NCBI GenBank assembly: GCA_964498065.1
Contig: CAZCFZ010000079.1
Coordinates: 1 to 17,231, forward strand
Reading direction: 5' to 3'
Length of the DNA: 17,231 bases
DNA from: FEN-1297 sp964498065
Lineage (GTDB): Bacteria; Bacteroidota; Ignavibacteria; Ignavibacteriales; Ignavibacteriaceae
Position 1 is the first letter of the stretch. Every line of letters starts with the position of its first letter. The position numbers and the translations under genes are program-made. This document shows positions 14,426 to 17,231 of the stretch, one piece after another. The notes beneath the pieces were generated by a model. The model was given only the letters and a program-made list of their open reading frames with translations. It ran no database searches and was not told the origin of the DNA.

Positions 14426-14896
14426 ATGAAAGCACATTTTAAAAAGATTTTTAATTATAACGCTTGGGCTAATACCAAATTATTTAACTGTATAAAAGAC
14501 CAGCAAATTACCGAAACAGTTGTCTTAAAATTGCTTTCTCATATTGTCCTTGCGGAACAAACCTGGATGCTGAGATTAAAAAACGGAGATTATCAAAATA
14601 AAAATTTTTGGCAGGAACTTAATATTACGGAATGCGAAAAGATTTCAAATAAAAATTATCTAGATTACATTGAGTTTATTAATGTAAAAAACGACGAGTC
14701 AGAATTTACAAATACCGTTACATACAAGAACAGCAAAGGAATAGAATTTACCACTACAATCGAGGATGTTTTAACCCATGTTGCTTTTCACTCGGCTTAC
14801 CATCGCGGACAAATAGCCAGAGAAATTCGTAAACTTGACAAAGTACCTGTTCTTACGGATTACATTGCATATGTAAGAGAAAATTTAAATCATTAA
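14426..14896 (+). CDS. DinB-family (YfiT-like) metal-binding protein
   Basis: A 156-residue DinB/YfiT four-helix-bundle protein. The metal triad is visible: H39 in LLSHIVLAEQTW, and H122 and H126 in HVAFHSAYHRGQIA (118-131). FKKIFNYNAWANTKLF (5-20) is the usual helix-1 motif and the end DYIAYVRE is typical. Members include thiol transferases and metal-dependent hydrolases, and many are of unknown substrate. Despite the name it is unrelated to DNA polymerase IV. There is no clear Shine-Dalgarno. It is divergent from the GNAT gene and followed by an inverted-repeat region shared with 6276-6296. Confidence 0.9.
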   Translation: MKAHFKKIFNYNAWANTKLFNCIKDQQITETVVLKLLSHIVLAEQTWMLRLKNGDYQNKNFWQELNITECEKISNKNYLDYIEFINVKNDESEFTNTVTYKNSKGIEFTTTIEDVLTHVAFHSAYHRGQIAREIRKLDKVPVLTDYIAYVRENLNH

Positions 14897-14899
14897 TTT

Positions 14900-14946
14900 A
14901 CCTTACGCATTATCCTTCAATGTCACCGTTTTAGATCTTGAAGGAT
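14900..14946. repeat. Dispersed repeat copy 2 and 9-bp inverted repeat after dinB
   Basis: 14900-14920 is the reverse complement of 6276-6296 with a single mismatch (20 of 21). Within it, ATCCTTCAA (14912-14920) pairs perfectly with TTGAAGGAT (14938-14946) over a 17-nt loop. Further related pieces follow: CTTCAAGGT at 14985-14993, and TTATGCA / TGCATAA (14954-14960, 14995-15001). It begins 4 nt after the dinB-family stop and may serve as its 3' end, though there is no T-run. Confidence 0.55.
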
Positions 14947-15031
14947 GCCCAAATTATGCAGACATGAATGTTTTTAAATGCGATCTTCAAGGTTTGCATA
15001 AGATGATTCATTAAAAAGGCATTGAGGAAAT

Positions 15032-16021
15032 TTGTTACCCAAAGAAAACAAAAATAATTCTTCAGACAAGCAGGTAATTTCATATGACCTCGGATCGGAT
15101 GAGGATCTGCCTGCATCTATACTAAAAAATCAAAATTCCAAAGAAAATTTATTTCACCATTCATTTCATATTCAGTTTAAAAAACATAAAAGCATAATCT
15201 GGATAAACAACCCGCAGTACCGGTTTGACCTAGTGCCGCTTGAAGATTATAATAAATTATTCCTAAAAGATTTGCCTATTTTTATTACAAGCTGTAATAA
15301 TGAGCTTGCGCAATTCTTTTCACAAAATAAATTCGAATCATTAAAGGCAGGCAAGGAAGCAGTGCTGAATTTGTCCGGAGATCATTTTTCAAAAAAATCG
15401 CTGAAAGAATTAATTCGAACGGGTTTTAGAAACGGCGATATTGAAGAAATATTTTATTCGGAAGAGAACAGTAAAAAATTGGATGAATTTAAACTACAAT
15501 GTGTTCACGGTAAAGAGCCTCAATTAAAACATTTTTTTAATGATAAATTCCTCCCTATATCAAGGCTTTTTATTTATAAAGATAAAAATGAGAATTGGTT
15601 TGGCGGCATTTTAATTACTCCCAAAGGGAAAGGAAAAGTAATTACCGATTTGATATTAAGAAGAGAACACTCGCCCAGAGGAACAATGGAATCTTTAATT
15701 TATTTTATCGCCAATTTATTAAAGGACGAAGGGAATGATACATGGAGTCTCGGTGAAGTCCCGTACGTAGTCAGCAACAGCAGAATTTTTTCCAAAGAAT
15801 TTTTTATAAATTTTATGGGAAGAAGACTGCGATATGCCTATAATTATTTAGGGCTTTACAACTTCAAAAATAAATTCAATCCCGATTGGGAAGATATTTA
15901 TATCTGCTGCAAACCAAAGCTTACATTAATTACGTTATTAAAAATTTCCTGGTTGAGCAATCTGGCCGAATTAATATTGGAAAAGACTTATAAGCGTGTT
16001 CTCTTACTTTACGGAAAATGA
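15032..16021 (+). CDS. Stand-alone DUF2156 protein (MprF catalytic-domain-like, GNAT fold)
   Basis: A 329-residue protein matching the C-terminal catalytic domain of MprF-type aminoacyl-phosphatidylglycerol synthases (DUF2156), without the N-terminal flippase membrane part. Visible are KKSLKELIRTGFRNG (121-135), the central TDLILRREHSPRGTMESLI (205-223), SLGEVP (239-244) and NFKNKFNPDWEDIY (277-290), all typical of this domain, which has two tandem GNAT folds and uses aminoacyl-tRNA in MprF. Soluble stand-alone members are mostly uncharacterised; lipid or peptide aminoacylation is inference. The start is TTG at 15032 with GAGGAAA immediately upstream; no ATG fits. It converges with the pduT-like gene, 10 nt between stops. 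Confidence 0.85.
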   Translation: MLPKENKNNSSDKQVISYDLGSDEDLPASILKNQNSKENLFHHSFHIQFKKHKSIIWINNPQYRFDLVPLEDYNKLFLKDLPIFITSCNNELAQFFSQNKFESLKAGKEAVLNLSGDHFSKKSLKELIRTGFRNGDIEEIFYSEENSKKLDEFKLQCVHGKEPQLKHFFNDKFLPISRLFIYKDKNENWFGGILITPKGKGKVITDLILRREHSPRGTMESLIYFIANLLKDEGNDTWSLGEVPYVVSNSRIFSKEFFINFMGRRLRYAYNYLGLYNFKNKFNPDWEDIYICCKPKLTLITLLKISWLSNLAELILEKTYKRVLLLYGK

Positions 16022-16031
16022 ATTTTATTTC

Positions 16032-16586
16032 TCATATCATTTCGGAAAGCAGTTCCTGGCGGGGATTTGCAATAACAACTTTGTTTACAAGAAGACCTTT
16101 ATCCCCCACTACTTTTGCACCCGCTTCTACCGCACTTGTAACTGCGGCAACTTCGCCTGTAACCGTAAAAAACGCTTTCCCTCCAAGAGCCATCGCCAGA
16201 CGGACTTCAATTAATTTTACGTTTGCTGCTTTAACTGCTGCATCGGCACCTTCAATTAATGAAGCTACGGAATATGATTCGACTATTCCCAAAGACTCAA
16301 GCATCTGCACATTATTATGACCTGAAATTGCAGGGAAAATTGTCCGGTGAACATTTGGAATGACAAAGCTATCAATAACTCCGAATCCAATCGTTTCAAC
16401 AGCATTATTAACTGCGGAATTAACAGCAGCCACATCTCCGCCGATTAAAGTCATATACTTACCAGAACAAATAGTTCTGGATAAAATTAATTCAACTTCA
16501 GAAGTTTTAAGCATAATATCCGCAGCCTGCATACCGGAAGCAATGCTTCCCATTTCTATTAAACCGATTGAATTCATTTCCATCAT
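16032..16586 (-). CDS. pduT: PduT-like bacterial microcompartment shell protein (tandem BMC, Fe-S)
   Basis: A 184-residue tandem-BMC (BMC-T) protein, the same length as PduT. The first BMC domain runs about residues 4-85 (NSIGLIEMGSIASGMQAAD...), the second about 98-178 (ESLGIVESYSVASLIEGADAAV...). The Cys in SRTICSGKY (C40) lies where PduT has the cysteine that, one per subunit, holds a [4Fe-4S] cluster at the trimer pore. IPNVHRTIFPAISG is also PduT-like. It is thought to pass electrons through the shell of a catabolic microcompartment. The first of two adjacent ATGs is preferred, as AGGA lies 7 nt before it. It follows the pduS-like gene by only 9 nt and is the last gene of its operon here. 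Confidence 0.93.
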   Translation of the reverse strand: MMEMNSIGLIEMGSIASGMQAADIMLKTSEVELILSRTICSGKYMTLIGGDVAAVNSAVNNAVETIGFGVIDSFVIPNVHRTIFPAISGHNNVQMLESLGIVESYSVASLIEGADAAVKAANVKLIEVRLAMALGGKAFFTVTGEVAAVTSAVEAGAKVVGDKGLLVNKVVIANPRQELLSEMI

Positions 16587-16595
16587 TTTAATTTC

Positions 16596-17231
16596 CTACT
16601 TATTTATTCTTATATATTCACTTGTAACTTGCGAAACCATTCCATCAATTGAAGAATGAATATTTGCACTTAATTTACCGTTCTTCGCTTCCGCAATTAA
16701 AGCACCTTTCGAAACTTTTTCACCGATTTTAACTTTGGCAGCTGCAGGTTCGCCAAGATGCTGCTTTAATAATATTTTAACGCCGGATGTTTCCAATTTA
16801 CTTTTATTGAAAGGAGTTGGAACGTCATAACTCCGGACATTCAATTTTTTAATTAATTGTTTAAGCGGAACTCTTCTTCCTTCTTTTATCGGATGAACTT
16901 TAACCGGCTTTGTCTGAACGAAATTAATACCTTCGGCCCGCATTTCGACTTTAGCCTTATCGCATGCTTCTTTCGGATATAAATCTTCCGGACATGAATA
17001 TAAAGTACAAAGTCCGCATGAGCAGCAAAGCTCCGCCATTTGGTTCCATACATTTGCACCAGTCTTTGTAAATCCTAACGACCGCATAACTTTGTGCGGC
17101 TGAACTTCATAGCCGAGCAAATATCTTGGACAAAATTCGGTGCAGTAGCTGCATTGATCGCATGCGGATTTACCTATCCTATGCCAATTTTGCGGCGGCT
17201 GATTTTTTCTTTTAATTAAATAATGATCTTT
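16596..17231 (-). CDS. pduS: PduS-like cobalamin reductase / RnfC-like Fe-S protein, C-terminal part
   Basis: The open frame runs without stop to the right edge, so only the C-terminal 211 residues are seen. An internal TTG at 17120 is not the start, because conserved sequence continues upstream. Two ferredoxin-type cluster motifs are visible: CDQCSYCTEFCPRYL (visible residues 24-38) and CCSCGLCTLYSCPEDLYP (69-86). They are followed by a barrel-sandwich-like domain at the end (VKIGEKVSKGALIAEAKNG...HSSIDGMV). PduS reduces cobalamin for adenosylation, using FMN and [4Fe-4S], inside the propanediol-type microcompartment and binds PduT. The N-terminal FMN/NADH-binding domain and the rest of the operon lie beyond the window. 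The stop is 9 nt before the pduT-like ATG. Confidence 0.9.
   Translation of the reverse strand, partial: KDHYLIKRKNQPPQNWHRIGKSACDQCSYCTEFCPRYLLGYEVQPHKVMRSLGFTKTGANVWNQMAELCCSCGLCTLYSCPEDLYPKEACDKAKVEMRAEGINFVQTKPVKVHPIKEGRRVPLKQLIKKLNVRSYDVPTPFNKSKLETSGVKILLKQHLGEPAAAKVKIGEKVSKGALIAEAKNGKLSANIHSSIDGMVSQVTSEYIRINK

Noticed and set aside
14931..15116. 61-residue minus-strand ORF overlapping the DUF2156 start
   Set aside because: It overlaps the DUF2156 gene with its good ribosome site, and its sequence is explained by the inverted repeats after the dinB-family gene.
16018..16659. Plus-strand open frames opposite the pduT-like gene
   Set aside because: They are antisense shadows of a gene with clear BMC domains; their translations are Ala/Thr/Ser-rich and resemble no protein.

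Overview
The window is a visibly AT-rich, gene-dense bacterial chromosome segment with short intergenic spaces. It carries no rRNA, tRNA or CRISPR array that I can see. The gene set and the repeat types suggest the Bacteroidota/Ignavibacteria (FCB) group, with an Ignavibacteria-like bacterium most likely. The pointers are a stand-alone TrpB2, a small OmpW/OprF-like barrel, a TCGACTCCGC-type dispersed palindrome, weak or absent Shine-Dalgarno sites at several genes, and a microcompartment operon. This assignment is inference. Standard stop codons are used (TAA, TAG and TGA all end genes here).

Layout. (1) 1-2024: a minus-strand YggS-family PLP-binding protein, overlapping by ATGA the start of another gene that runs off the left edge, and a divergent phosphate acetyltransferase (pta). 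(2) 2025-3543: the pta terminator, then a 163-nt element that can fold as a long closing stem around three hairpins, a 90-residue hypothetical gene, and a RAYT (REP-associated tyrosine transposase) flanked on both sides by REP-like palindromes. One of these runs straight into a 100-N assembly gap. (3) 3544-6224: an NCS2/AzgA-like permease whose C-terminus is lost in the gap, a divergent regulatory region with two clear dyads, and an APC-family amino acid permease broken by one in-frame TGA at a probable Trp codon. (4) 6225-9880: thiol peroxidase of the glutathione peroxidase family, a TerB-fold protein, 4-alpha-glucanotransferase and an outer-membrane barrel. (5) 9881-13378: a Cys/Met-metabolism PLP enzyme (methionine gamma-lyase/cystathionine synthase family), then trpB2. 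Directly downstream of trpB2 is a decayed C-terminal fragment of a dienelactone-hydrolase-like gene, followed by a terminator hairpin. (6) 13379-16021: RimJ/RimL-type GNAT, DinB-family protein and a stand-alone DUF2156 (MprF catalytic-domain-like) protein. (7) 16032-17231: the 3' end of a bacterial microcompartment operon, encoding a PduS-like Fe-S flavoprotein (cut by the right edge) and a PduT-like tandem BMC shell protein.

Most genes are independent housekeeping or accessory functions, not one pathway. The only obvious functional unit is the pduS-pduT pair, where shell-embedded Fe-S protein and cobalamin reductase/electron carrier work together; the rest of that operon must lie beyond position 17231. 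Signs of genome turnover are concentrated in the RAYT/REP insertion, the nonsense-interrupted permease and the hydrolase remnant. The least explained feature is the folded element at 2164-2326.
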